In this document: piece after piece, positions 46,572 through 55,425 of the stretch
How positions within the stretch are numbered: position 1 is the stretch's first letter
Layout of the letters: every line of letters starts with the position of its first letter
NCBI RefSeq assembly: GCF_013409255.1
Contig: NZ_JACCAS010000002.1
Location: forward strand, 1,302,001 to 1,366,000
Source: Paraburkholderia bryophila
Lineage (GTDB): Bacteria; Pseudomonadota; Gammaproteobacteria; Burkholderiales; Burkholderiaceae
Length of the DNA: 64,000 nucleotides
Reading direction: 5' to 3'
The notes under the pieces: generated by a model
Databases searched by the model: none
What the model saw: the letters and a program-made list of their open reading frames with translations, nothing else
Told to the model about the DNA's origin: nothing
Program-made: the position numbers and the translations under genes

Positions 46572-47276
46572 ATGCAAGCACCAGGATCAGCAGTCACATT
46601 TCCGCGTCCGGACGGAAAGAAGGTCGAAGGGTATCTGGCACTGCCCAAAGAGGAAAACGGAGCACCGGCGGTCATCGTCTTGCAAGAATGGTGGGGATTG
46701 AACGACCAGATTCGTGGCGTGGCCGATCGCCTGGCTAACGCGGGCTATATCGCCCTAGTTCCTGATCTGTATCGCGGCGAATCAACCGTTGAAGAGGAAG
46801 AAGCACACCACCTCATGACCGGTCTGGATTTTGCCGAAGTTGCCTCTCAGGATGTGGCCGGCGCGGTGCAATTTCTCAAGGCGAAGTCCGATCGGATCGC
46901 AGTAATGGGTTATTGCATGGGTGGTGCACTAACGTTACTGTCGCTGTCCCACAATCCGGAGTTGGCGGCCGGTGCCGTGTGGTACGGATTTCCGCCGATC
47001 GAGTATATTGATGCGTCCAGGATCAAGGCTGCAGTGATTGGACATTGGGCCACCCAAGATGCTTTCTTTTCCATCGATACGGTTGGCGAGATCGAGGAAC
47101 GCTTTCGGGAGGCCAAGGTGGATTTTGAGTTTCACCGCTACCTCGCCCATCACGGGTTTGCCAATGAAACCGCAGTGGGAAACGGACGAATTTCGCGTAC
47201 CCAGTACGACGCTGCCTGGTCGCAGCAGGCGTGGGATCGAACGCTAACGTTCTTCGGCCGGACACTTTGGTCGTAA
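46572..47276 (+). CDS. Dienelactone hydrolase family protein
   Basis: 234-residue alpha/beta hydrolase of the dienelactone hydrolase type. The nucleophile is cysteine, C115 in GYCMGG, with E39 (QEWWG) as its partner, the aspartate in HWATQDAFF and the histidine in AHHGFANE, as in the Cys-Asp-His triad of ClcD-like enzymes. These hydrolyse dienelactones from chlorocatechol or related pathways, but many family members have other substrates. The ATG at 46572 follows GGAGAAGTAGACC. It is the last intact gene of the hydrolase cluster. Confidence 0.93.
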   Translation: MQAPGSAVTFPRPDGKKVEGYLALPKEENGAPAVIVLQEWWGLNDQIRGVADRLANAGYIALVPDLYRGESTVEEEEAHHLMTGLDFAEVASQDVAGAVQFLKAKSDRIAVMGYCMGGALTLLSLSHNPELAAGAVWYGFPPIEYIDASRIKAAVIGHWATQDAFFSIDTVGEIEERFREAKVDFEFHRYLAHHGFANETAVGNGRISRTQYDAAWSQQAWDRTLTFFGRTLWS

Positions 47277-47559
47277 TACCGGCCCAGACCTGACCTGATT
47301 TTCTAGCCATGACGACGTGAACCTGACAATCCAGAGACAACAATGTCTCGAGCAAGAGTTCACGTCGCAACCACTGAGTACCGGACGTCGACGGAGCGTC
47401 GATACGTTTTTAACAGGTAGTGCTCGACCGGCCGAAAGACGAAGAACCAAAGGAATGCCATCTGCTATCGCAGCGGATAGCTGTTTGTCAGCCTAACGCA
47501 CTGCATTTGACCGCTACCAGCGATGTCGGCCTGTGGTTATCTGACGCTCGCCGATTCGT

Positions 47560-47875
47560 ACATGTACCGACGCGACGTGGGAATCGAAGTGGCCGGCTTT
47601 CCTGCCTTTTGACAGAGAACCTTAAAAATAGCCACGTTGTCGACTGAGAAAGCATGCGCGCACCCGGCGAGGTACACGCGCCAGATTCGATACTTTTTCT
47701 CACCAATCATGCTGCGGATCTTTGCACCATGACGCTCGTATTCCGCTGTCCACATTTCAAGCGTCTTCATGTAATGACGCCACAGATTTTCGACATCTAA
47801 CGCTTCCAACCCACCCTCTTGCATGCACTTCAGCGCGAGCGATAAATGGGGTAACTCCCCTGGCCGGTTGTCGAG
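47560..47875 (-). pseudogene. cfa: Cyclopropane fatty acid synthase fragment
   Basis: The minus frame encodes the last ~100 residues of a cyclopropane-fatty-acyl-phospholipid synthase: GELPHLSLALKCMQEGGLEAL, DVENLWRHYMKTLEMWTAEYERHGAKI, RIWRVYLAGCAHAFSVDNVAIFKVLCQKAG and RRYMYES. The methyltransferase core upstream is missing and the frame before GELPH is unrelated. It is a truncated relic. Confidence 0.82.
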
Positions 47876-47938
47876 GAAACTGAATGTAGTTGAAGGGGGA
47901 TGACGGGTCCAATCAAATATACGTATTACGGACATCAA

Positions 47939-48576
47939 TCTGGACTATTTCCAGCTTGCAAGGTGCTGCCCAGATAGCTACCTTTCGCTCTCCAAACGTC
48001 TGCCTCCGGATCGATCGCTGCGGAAAGTAGCGCTGAAGCAAACCGAAGAACCTAACTCGGCAGTGGTAAAGGTTTTCACGTTGCGTTAGCTCATCCGAGT
48101 CAGGCAATTGAACGAACGCACTTGGAACGGGCTTACGCCAATTGGCTTCGCTCGATGCCAGACCAGCCTTCGACAACGTTGACAATGCGCGTCGACCGAG
48201 CGTCGAATCTGCTTCGACGCTCCTCGCGAGTAAGGAGGAAGGAGCCTGCTGGTCGGCGTGGAACTCCAGCACGGCGATGATGTGCGCAGCGGAGGAAATC
48301 CGTACAGTCGTCAGGTCTAGCTAGATACCGTTTCTATCACAGTGTGAAATGTCAGTTGACGATGACCGCGAGCTCTCGACTGGCGAAACGGAGAATGACA
48401 TGAGACTGCGAACGTAGAGGCGGCGTGGCGCCGTGTGATTCTTCGTCTTATACAAAGAGTGTATTCAATTTGCACAATTTAATAAGTCGACTCGGCGATG
48501 TAGACTGAACCTTCTCTCTTCGAAGCTTAGCGAAGCAGATTCGCGACGTGACCAGCACAATTTGCCAATATCATTC
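47939..48576. other. Intergenic, no gene seen
   Basis: 638 bases of low coding character between the cfa relic and a small exported protein. Confidence 0.5.
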
Positions 48577-48798
48577 ATGGAGTCGTCATGCAGTCAAAGT
48601 CTTCGACGGCCCCTTTTGATCGCGCTCCTGATAGCATCCACGCCCGTGTTTGCGAGCGGCTACAGCCGCGCTCCGCAATACAATCCGAGGCTGGGGGCAC
48701 CCACGTCAAAACGCGGCCAAGGCTTTCAGACGCTCGCATCGAAGAATCAGTCGACGTTCCGCTCAGACGCCGCTTGTGGCCCCCGACAGGCACCGTGA
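48577..48798 (+). CDS. Small exported protein, possibly frameshifted
   Basis: 73-residue frame with a clear signal peptide (RRPLLIALLIASTPVFASG) followed by YSRAPQYNPRLGAPTSKRGQ, as in small secreted proteins common in Burkholderiaceae. The frame ends at 48798, but the alternative frame after about 48770 (TGTVTQSGRNASGYIG) looks like the expected C-terminal part, so a frameshift is possible. Function unknown. Confidence 0.5.
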   Translation: MESSCSQSLRRPLLIALLIASTPVFASGYSRAPQYNPRLGAPTSKRGQGFQTLASKNQSTFRSDAACGPRQAP

Positions 48799-48881
48799 CG
48801 CAGTCTGGACGCAACGCGTCCGGTTATATCGGGCAGAGTCGGCGGTCGGCCAGTGAAGTGAACCATCAGGACGTCAGCGCT

Positions 48882-49427
48882 ATGACGCAAGCACGATTAC
48901 CAGACGCCCGTGCGCTTTCGCTGGCAGTTAGATACGATAGTCACGCGAGCCAGGTGAATGCCACGTATCGTTCGAGCATGACTGACGCGCCCGCGTGGCG
49001 TTGGGTTGTTGAGGAACTGGCACTGAGCGACGGTCACTGGAATCCAGTAAAGGAGATTCAAAAACTCGAACGTGCTATCCCTCGGATTGGTGCGCACTCG
49101 TTCGCAGAATGTGCTTCGCTATCCTTGGGTCTACCCGACGCCAAGGAAGCGGGACGAGGTTTTAAAAGGTTTGCACTCGTCGAGCGAGTGGAAGAAAAAA
49201 CCGTGTTGCTCTCTTGGGCCGGATCGACTTGTGGGAGATTCACTGATCGGCGCTGGACGCTTTGTCGAAGTACGGGCGAATTTCGATGCGCCATGAGCGG
49301 CATGAAAATAAGCCGCGGCGAGTTCGTATACAGGCCCGCCCCTCAGCGCGGCGAGGTTCGGGTGGAAGAAGACGTCATTCTCGCGTCCGTTATTGATTCC
49401 GTGGCGCTCGATCAATCGACTGACTGA
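48882..49427 (+). CDS. DUF3331 domain protein
   Basis: 181 residues as started here. The C-terminal part is a DUF3331 domain: VLLSWAGSTCGRFTDRRWTL, RCAMSGMKISRGEFVYRP with the conserved cysteine, glycine and aromatic positions. The frame is open back to 48588, but that part overlaps the small exported protein in another frame. The ribosome site is weak (AGGA). Proteins with this domain are small, of unknown function and frequent in Burkholderia accessory regions. Confidence 0.72.
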   Translation: MTQARLPDARALSLAVRYDSHASQVNATYRSSMTDAPAWRWVVEELALSDGHWNPVKEIQKLERAIPRIGAHSFAECASLSLGLPDAKEAGRGFKRFALVERVEEKTVLLSWAGSTCGRFTDRRWTLCRSTGEFRCAMSGMKISRGEFVYRPAPQRGEVRVEEDVILASVIDSVALDQSTD

Positions 49428-49759
49428 AAAACATCCGAGTCGGCTCTCGCTATTGCATGTTAGACACTCTCGGCCAGACTTGGCTCGACGGATTTCCGCA
49501 CCAAGTACGCGGTTTGACTGCGCTAGCGCTGTAAACACATACTTTTACGCAGGCCTCAAAGCCTCACGCACTCAGCACACAGCACACACATTGTCGCCAG
49601 AGTGATCGCCCATCGTATTCGGCCATGCTATCGAAGACACGGGCCACATTTGAAACACGCCGCTCGTGGCCATTCGTGTTTCGGGATATGTGCCCTACAA
49701 TGGCACCGTCTGCCAATTTTGAATAGACCGCTACTGGAGCGGTATCGAGATGCAACAGA
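49428..49759. other. Intergenic, no gene seen
   Basis: 332 bases, no recognisable gene. Confidence 0.5.
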
Positions 49760-49945
49760 ATGACTGAACGTAGGAATCACGCGTTGATTGAAGCTCTCCG
49801 CGATGTCGCGCAAATCGGCCTCGCGGATGTGAAGGCAGGAAGAATGCGGACCCTTGATTCGCGCGAGCAACTGGACCAACACTTCAGCGCAATCGCGGAA
49901 GACGCGATTGCGTCCGTTCGTGATCAGCGCCGCGTCGAAGAATAG
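49760..49945 (+). CDS. Short antitoxin-like protein
   Basis: 61 residues: TERRNHALIEALRDVAQIGLADVKAGRMRTLDSREQLDQHFSAIAEDAIAS. The length, the internal VKAGRMRTLDSREQLDQH segment and the helical character recall small type II antitoxins, but no toxin gene follows in the 165 bases before tnsC. Low certainty on function. Confidence 0.5.
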   Translation: MTERRNHALIEALRDVAQIGLADVKAGRMRTLDSREQLDQHFSAIAEDAIASVRDQRRVEE

Positions 49946-50110
49946 GAATTTCGTGCATGATCAGTTGGTAAGCAACGACAAGCATAGAAGACGTCGGAGT
50001 CTTTGGATGCGGCAAACTCCAAACGCGCTCCGACATGCTGCTCGACGAAACACAAAAAATCGAAACAGGCCTCGACTTCCATCGCGTAACACCCGATCCA
50101 GCTTGTCGAT

Positions 50111-51469
50111 TTAGCTGCGAATCGTTTTTCGGTTCAGAGCGCTCCTTGCTTGGCCCATAGACTTCATTAATTCCACCGAGTTAGCCCGCTCCCGTCGTGG
50201 ACGTTTTTCCTGTCGTTCTTCAGACAACGTAGCGCCGCTGCTGGCACACATCTCACCCAGCCCTTCTTTTTCCGATGTATTCAACGCCGCTTTCAGTATC
50301 GCACGGGAATTGTCCTGCTGCTGCCGTCTAATACCGTCTTGATCCTGCTTCACATGATCCAATTGCAAGTCAAATGGGCATCGAAGGTCGTCGGGAAGTG
50401 AGTCGCTCGTAGGAGGGTGACTTAGAAGTTGTTCTACGTCTCGACGATGTTGACCGTACATAGCCGAGCCATAGGCATCTTTGATCAAAGATATATCTAC
50501 TGCTTTCAGCTTGCGCTGTCGCATCAAGCGGTAGCCGACACAAATCAAGTCCACCAACATGCGCCTGACTCCGAAGGTATAGCCGTGCAGTTGCCCAGCA
50601 TCTTTTCTGGCGTCAATCTTCAGCCAACTTCCCGCGACGCGCTTACACTCGTCAATGAAGTTACGCCAGTCGTCGGTGTCAGCCAACTCGGGAAGCATCA
50701 CGATCGGGTCGCATAACAAACGATCCCGTTCTTGTTGCCAGCGCTTTTTCAGCAGATGAATGAGGTTGTAATTGCCGACAAATACAAATGGAATATCTAA
50801 ATACAGCAATGAAATAAGTGTATTTGTTACCTTGGTATTCGCGCTCGCTCCCAAACTGATGAACTGGCATTCATCAGCAGCCATCAGTACCGTGCCATCT
50901 CTGAAGGCGCGCCACCTTGCCTGATCTTTGAGATCCGAAACATCTATCCGTCCACGCGGCAAGTCGGTCCCGTATGCAAGTTCACGAAGCGTCTTGAGAA
51001 GACTCGGCTGCCGTCGAAAATTGTGGGTCCAGTAAGGGTCAAGGAGGATCGGATTATGCCCAGTACCAATATCGACATAAGTCTCGCTAGCCAGCAACCG
51101 TCCCATCGCCTCTATCAATTCAGTCTTGCCAAGGCCAGCAAGCCCCGTCAGACAGATCGCCCGGGCATCCAGTCGTCTGGGGATTTTCGTCTTGTCGTAC
51201 AACGCCTCCATGAATGCTCCCTCATCCTGGTACCGATCAATACAAAATCCGATTGCTCGCTCAAGGAGCCCGCGCAGGATGATGCAATCCTGTTGCGTCG
51301 GCTCGTATATTTTCTTCAGTGCCGTGCGAATGCGATCCTCTGCTGCGAGCGGCGCCAAACTGTCCAGATTTCCTAGTGCTGGCGGTCTACATCGTACCTT
51401 CTTCTTGATCACCTCCTCATCCAGCAATTGAACGAATCTCTCGACCCACGGGTTTTGAGTGACTCTCAT
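50111..51469 (-). CDS. tnsC: Tn7-like transposition regulator ATPase TnsC
   Basis: 452-residue AAA+ ATPase that in Tn7-like elements links target selectors (TniQ/TnsD) to the TnsA/TnsB transposase. Walker A is GLAGLGKTE (residues 109-117) and Walker B is VLMAADE. The C-terminal ~80 residues are charged and variable, as in other TnsC proteins that use this tail to touch the transposase. The ATG at 51469 overlaps the tnsB stop as ATGA. Third gene of the tnsABC unit. Confidence 0.92.
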   Translation of the reverse strand: MRVTQNPWVERFVQLLDEEVIKKKVRCRPPALGNLDSLAPLAAEDRIRTALKKIYEPTQQDCIILRGLLERAIGFCIDRYQDEGAFMEALYDKTKIPRRLDARAICLTGLAGLGKTELIEAMGRLLASETYVDIGTGHNPILLDPYWTHNFRRQPSLLKTLRELAYGTDLPRGRIDVSDLKDQARWRAFRDGTVLMAADECQFISLGASANTKVTNTLISLLYLDIPFVFVGNYNLIHLLKKRWQQERDRLLCDPIVMLPELADTDDWRNFIDECKRVAGSWLKIDARKDAGQLHGYTFGVRRMLVDLICVGYRLMRQRKLKAVDISLIKDAYGSAMYGQHRRDVEQLLSHPPTSDSLPDDLRCPFDLQLDHVKQDQDGIRRQQQDNSRAILKAALNTSEKEGLGEMCASSGATLSEERQEKRPRRERANSVELMKSMGQARSALNRKTIRS

Positions 51470-53502
51470 TTTGCGTTTGCTGGCGACGCCACGCTCACAA
51501 AGGCAGCTTGAGCCGCCTTCGACTTTCGACAACCGGTTTTCGGTCTTCCTGTTTTCCTGCTACCCGCATCCCATGCCATGCCGGTCGACTCTTCAAATCT
51601 GGTTTCTATTTCAGATCTAACTGCCTGTTGATGCTCCCGAAATTCAGCTTGCTGGATTGACTTCCGCGCGGCTCGCTGCTCCAACTCCTGGATCGTTACG
51701 GAAAGCTGGCTCTCATCATCGCGAATAGGCAGCACAGCAGCAACTTCGATGATTCGACCGTCAATTTCAATCCATGCGTATCGCACACACAGGTCAAGTA
51801 CATAACCACTCCATTCCAGACGTTGCCCCCTCGCCACCCGATCTATAACACCGGTGGCACGCAATTCTGAGGAGTCAAACCTCTGCCCATGAAGGTAGAC
51901 ACCATCACTCTCCACCGTGAAGGGCAATTTCGTGAGAAATCTCCTGACAGCATCCTGGAATGAGATCGCTAACGCATCGCTTCTTCCTCTCTTGTCAAGA
52001 TAAGCCCATATTCCCGCGGGGGTGGGCATAGTTTCCGCGTCAATCATCTCTGGCGTTAGCTTATGTGAAACGTCGCAGGAGTGGTTTCTTTCAATGAGGC
52101 GATAAATCTCCCGAACCGCCATCTGAACCGGATTGAGATCACTTTTGACATATGTTGGCTGTCCTTCGATCGTCACCGAGCGTGGGTTAGCAGTTTCGAC
52201 GGTGGCCTTTGATCGTCCCGAATGAGACGGAGGTAATTCGCGGACCGGAATCAGATCGCCGCATTGCTCGCGTAGCTCGGCCTTTGAACCGGGCCCTCGA
52301 TCGGCGACCCAGAACGGTGACAGACCGACGCTCTCCCACTCGCCGGCGTTCAGGCGAATGCCAAATAGTCTGGCGAATTCCACTTTGGGAATTGCTGCAC
52401 AAAATTGCGCCATCCGATATGCGTCGCTGCGCTCCTTTGTCAGTGAAAAGCCAATCCCAACTGAATACGACGACGCAACGTCAATAGTTCGTACTACACA
52501 GAGTGCTGGGAGTATCTCTCCACCGACCGGGCTACTCGGATAGTCGCTGGTATAGTAGCCGTCGCTCTCGACCCGTTCCATCAGATTGGCCACAGCTGAT
52601 GAGAATCTTCCTGCCGATGCGGACGAGCGGTTGCGCACGCGGTCGTCCCCATACAGCGCACGTCGGACCTCCTCCGGCGTGAAAAAATCCAGTACGTGAT
52701 AGCGATATTGTCCGTAGGAGGGAAATGGTTTGGAATCTGGATGATAGAGGCGTTTTCGGCCCTTCTCATCGGTCAGCACCTTGCAGCCAAAATCGGCAGC
52801 CATAGCCGTGCTATAGATTCTCAGAAGCGGCTTGCCGAGAGTACGACGCCGAACGTACGAGTTGATGATATTTTCCTTCATGTTCTTGTCAACCCGATAG
52901 CCACTTGCGGTACCGCGTTTTTTTGATCGACGTCCATATTTCGGGCCATGGACACGCTCCGGGCTGGTCCGATCCCAGTGGCCGATTTTTCCGAAGTAAT
53001 CGGGGCACAAAGCAAAGACATTCCTCCCGAAGACCAGGTAGCTGAGAAACCAAGTTCTCAGCCGCGTCTCGTTCTTCCCGATTGCTCTGGCACAGCGGTT
53101 GATTTCAAGTGTCGGATTCTCAGCTGACAGGATTTCCGCTTCCCGCGCAAGCAGAGGTTCAATGTGTTCGAGCCGTTTCTCAGCGCGCCCCTGCAACGTC
53201 AGTTCCCTGCCGAGGCGAACCTGGTCCGCTTTCCAGATCTTCTCCTCGCTCATGTCGCTTAGCCAGGGAGGAAGGGTTTGCTGCTCCTTTATAACGGTCA
53301 ATTCGTTGGTATCAAGGCCACCCTCGAATTCGGACCGTGGCATTCCTATCAGAATGCTGTTTGGACGAGCCCTTGGCTTTAGTATGAAACGAACGAGCCA
53401 TACCTTGGAGTGAACAGCGTCGCTTTTGAGAAAATAGTAGGCGGCATCTTTATCGAGCCCCCCGAATCCGTTAGGTGCGGTAATTCGAGTTCCGATCATC
53501 AT
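51466..53502 (-). CDS. tnsB: Tn7-like transposase TnsB (DDE integrase)
   Basis: 678-residue transposase that binds element ends and joins them to target DNA. An N-terminal DNA-binding region of ~290 residues is followed by the RNase H-like core. The DDE triad can be placed at D314 (VESDGYYTSD), D401 (VADRGPG) and E436 (KATVETAN); the spacings of 87 and 35 are nearly those of Tn7 TnsB. A Mu-type beta barrel (ATGVIDRVARGQRLEWSGYVLDL) and a basic tail with a TnsC-binding type sequence follow. Coupled to tnsA and tnsC by ATGA overlaps. Confidence 0.94.
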   Translation of the reverse strand: MMIGTRITAPNGFGGLDKDAAYYFLKSDAVHSKVWLVRFILKPRARPNSILIGMPRSEFEGGLDTNELTVIKEQQTLPPWLSDMSEEKIWKADQVRLGRELTLQGRAEKRLEHIEPLLAREAEILSAENPTLEINRCARAIGKNETRLRTWFLSYLVFGRNVFALCPDYFGKIGHWDRTSPERVHGPKYGRRSKKRGTASGYRVDKNMKENIINSYVRRRTLGKPLLRIYSTAMAADFGCKVLTDEKGRKRLYHPDSKPFPSYGQYRYHVLDFFTPEEVRRALYGDDRVRNRSSASAGRFSSAVANLMERVESDGYYTSDYPSSPVGGEILPALCVVRTIDVASSYSVGIGFSLTKERSDAYRMAQFCAAIPKVEFARLFGIRLNAGEWESVGLSPFWVADRGPGSKAELREQCGDLIPVRELPPSHSGRSKATVETANPRSVTIEGQPTYVKSDLNPVQMAVREIYRLIERNHSCDVSHKLTPEMIDAETMPTPAGIWAYLDKRGRSDALAISFQDAVRRFLTKLPFTVESDGVYLHGQRFDSSELRATGVIDRVARGQRLEWSGYVLDLCVRYAWIEIDGRIIEVAAVLPIRDDESQLSVTIQELEQRAARKSIQQAEFREHQQAVRSEIETRFEESTGMAWDAGSRKTGRPKTGCRKSKAAQAAFVSVASPANAK

Positions 53503-54515
53503 GATGACAACCCCCTAGCGAACCAGTTGGCGTATCGTCCAAGAACGTCGCACGTTTCAATATTCAGAGGTCGGTCAAACAGGACTGGCCGAAAGAGATC
53601 AACACGAAGCTTGCGTTTCCAGATCGCCTGATGAAGCACAACCTTGCAATCCTCAAGTGTGCAATCAAGCACGGCACTCAGTGATCTCGCGCACTCCAGA
53701 ACCGATATCTTTGAGCCCACAATATCGCCGTAGCTTTGAATCAGAATTTCCTGCGATCCAGCGTCCAGTTTCGTTATCCTGTTGAGATATGTGTACGACA
53801 CCTGCAAATTCGCCGCGAGGTGCGTGTCAATATCCGCCTCTGTCACGCGAACGGTGGGAATTCCGACATCCTGATAGTAGATGTTCTCTATTTCATGGCG
53901 CCGCTGAGATCTCTCCTCTTCACGTGCCTGTCCGGCAAGCGTTTGCTTCAACCCCAGTCCTCGCCGGAATCCGTTCGCATCCTTTTTGACGGTCCAATTC
54001 ACACAATAGGGAGAACTATCAGACCCCTTTAAAAAAAGAAGGAGATCACCCACATAAGGCATCGGCGCCCGAAGCATCTCTGATCCGCCGTTCGGGTCCC
54101 GGATCGTTATCCTCGGATGCGAGGAAATGCATCCCAGCCGCACCGCGACATCAACGGTCCCGCGAAACCAAGGCATCCCGCTCATTCCAGGGTAGCCATA
54201 AAGCGGATGCGGCCAAGGGTCGGTTGAAAGGACCAGTTGTTCCTGGATCGAGAATACCCAGGGGTTGTACAAAGCCAGCAGCGCAGCCTTTCGTTCGGGC
54301 ACGGAAAGAAGATGGAGATCCCGTCCCAGGAAGGCGGAATACACAAGCGACGGCCGCGACCTTCTAGGCGCCTCTTTTGGATTGGCACGAATTCCCGGTT
54401 CGTATTGCGTAGTCCAGCCCCGAGGTTGCCGCGACAGCAGGCGATAGAAGAGTCGCTCGTTTCGGTCATATAACGTGCGGGCCTGTTGCGACGCTGATTC
54501 CGACATACTCGACAT
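53499..54515 (-). CDS. tnsA: Tn7-like endonuclease TnsA
   Basis: 338-residue protein in the position of TnsA, which cuts the 5' ends of the element so that transposition is cut-and-paste. A restriction-endonuclease-like core is recognisable: E74 (VPERKAALLAL), D157 (YVGDLLLFL) and K177 (NWTVKKD), with a threonine where Tn7 has glutamine, and EQ following NPWVFSIQ. The C-terminal half (from about residue 240) is a helical domain that in Tn7 contacts TnsC. GGGAG precedes the ATG at 54515. The long N-terminus and the wide E-D spacing differ from Tn7. Confidence 0.85.
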   Translation of the reverse strand: MSSMSESASQQARTLYDRNERLFYRLLSRQPRGWTTQYEPGIRANPKEAPRRSRPSLVYSAFLGRDLHLLSVPERKAALLALYNPWVFSIQEQLVLSTDPWPHPLYGYPGMSGMPWFRGTVDVAVRLGCISSHPRITIRDPNGGSEMLRAPMPYVGDLLLFLKGSDSSPYCVNWTVKKDANGFRRGLGLKQTLAGQAREEERSQRRHEIENIYYQDVGIPTVRVTEADIDTHLAANLQVSYTYLNRITKLDAGSQEILIQSYGDIVGSKISVLECARSLSAVLDCTLEDCKVVLHQAIWKRKLRVDLFRPVLFDRPLNIETCDVLGRYANWFARGLSS

Positions 54516-54528
54516 CGAATTCTCCCAA

Positions 54529-54546
54529 GATAACCAGTTAGTTATC
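54529..54546. promoter_or_regulatory. Inverted repeat just upstream of tnsA
   Basis: GATAAC-CAGTTA-GTTATC, perfect 6-bp arms, 14-31 bases before the tnsA start: a possible operator of the transposition operon. Confidence 0.5.
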
Positions 54547-54639
54547 CAAGCCCAAGCGCCGCGATGCTAAAGCTGCGCTTGAGGCATAAACAGCGAATTG
54601 GGGGGAATTCACGCCAACGATATAGAATAGTGCGCCGTT

Positions 54640-54661
54640 GGAAGTGCTTGACAGCACTTCC
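54640..54661. promoter_or_regulatory. Inverted repeat in tnsA promoter region
   Basis: GGAAGTGC-TTGACA-GCACTTCC, perfect 8-bp arms without a T tract. The central TTGACA could be a -35 element inside an operator. The regulator may be the HTH protein at 54838. Confidence 0.55.
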
Positions 54662-54713
54662 ATACCGTTGCAAGATGGGCTTGTCAGGCAGCAAACCGAC
54701 AGGCACACCTTAA

Positions 54714-54749
54714 AAGGCCAGCTATCTTTTCCACGAGATAGCTGGCCTT
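54714..54749 (-). terminator. Terminator of the HTH gene
   Basis: Perfect 14-bp stem (AAGGCCAGCTATCT and complement) around TTTCCACG; on the minus strand it is followed by TTTT. It lies 90 bases behind the HTH gene stop and isolates that gene from tnsA. A smaller hairpin with the same loop sequence is at about 54813-54832. Confidence 0.8.
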
Positions 54750-54837
54750 GTGCTTTTCGCACCCCACTTTCCCACGTGCCGTCTACGACATAGACATCCT
54801 CCTTTCATCCGGACGCTTTTCCACGAGCGCCTCCACG

Positions 54838-55128
54838 TTAGTGCTCTTCGCTTAGTCCGGTATTTTTCGGACCCGCCTGGCTACCCATGAGCGAGCATTC
54901 GACGGACGGTTTGATACCAAGGGCCACGGAGATGCGATGTGCCTCGCCCCGCCGACCACGCGTTCGTCCCCCGAGCACCGCGTAGACGTCTTCGCGCCGA
55001 AATCCATGAGCTGCCGCCCATTCGGTCACCGATAGCCCCTGCGCCTCGAAGGCAGCCAGGACCTCCTCCCTTGTCCGGGTATGTTTGGTCATTTTCGGTC
55101 GTATCGTAAAGTCTTTGAGCGCATTCAT
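54838..55128 (-). CDS. Small HTH DNA-binding protein
   Basis: 96 residues. TREEVLAAFEAQGLSVTEWAAAHGFRREDVYAVLGGRTRGRRGEAHRISVALGIKP is a helix-turn-helix of the type seen in phage and mobile-element regulators with a basic recognition region (RTRGRRG). The start at 55128 has GGAAG. It lies between tnsA and the divergent TniQ genes and could repress the transposition operon through the inverted repeats at 54640 or 54529 (inference). Confidence 0.78.
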   Translation of the reverse strand: MNALKDFTIRPKMTKHTRTREEVLAAFEAQGLSVTEWAAAHGFRREDVYAVLGGRTRGRRGEAHRISVALGIKPSVECSLMGSQAGPKNTGLSEEH

Positions 55129-55425
55129 TCGACTTCCGTCGGAACGGCGAGGATTCGATTGAATTCAGGCTAGCACGATTTCCATAGAATTAAAAGCTTT
55201 CCAGTCCTTAACATTAATGCGTACATCACCAGTATTGAAAATCAAACATCACATGTACGAATATCTCATGATGAATCGAGATTTCTCCACTGATCCACGA
55301 CCAGAATCAACATCACGTGCCTTTCTGGATATTCGCGCAGCGATGTACTATGTTGAGAAGGAGCAGTCAGGAATTCATGAAGCAGTATCGGAAGCTTTAC
55401 ATCAACCCACTTCCAAGCCGCCTCA

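Larger units (their letters stand above)
54516..54837. other. Regulatory gap between tnsA and the HTH gene
   Basis: 322 bases without a gene but dense in inverted repeats (54529, 54640, 54714), listed separately. Confidence 0.6.
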
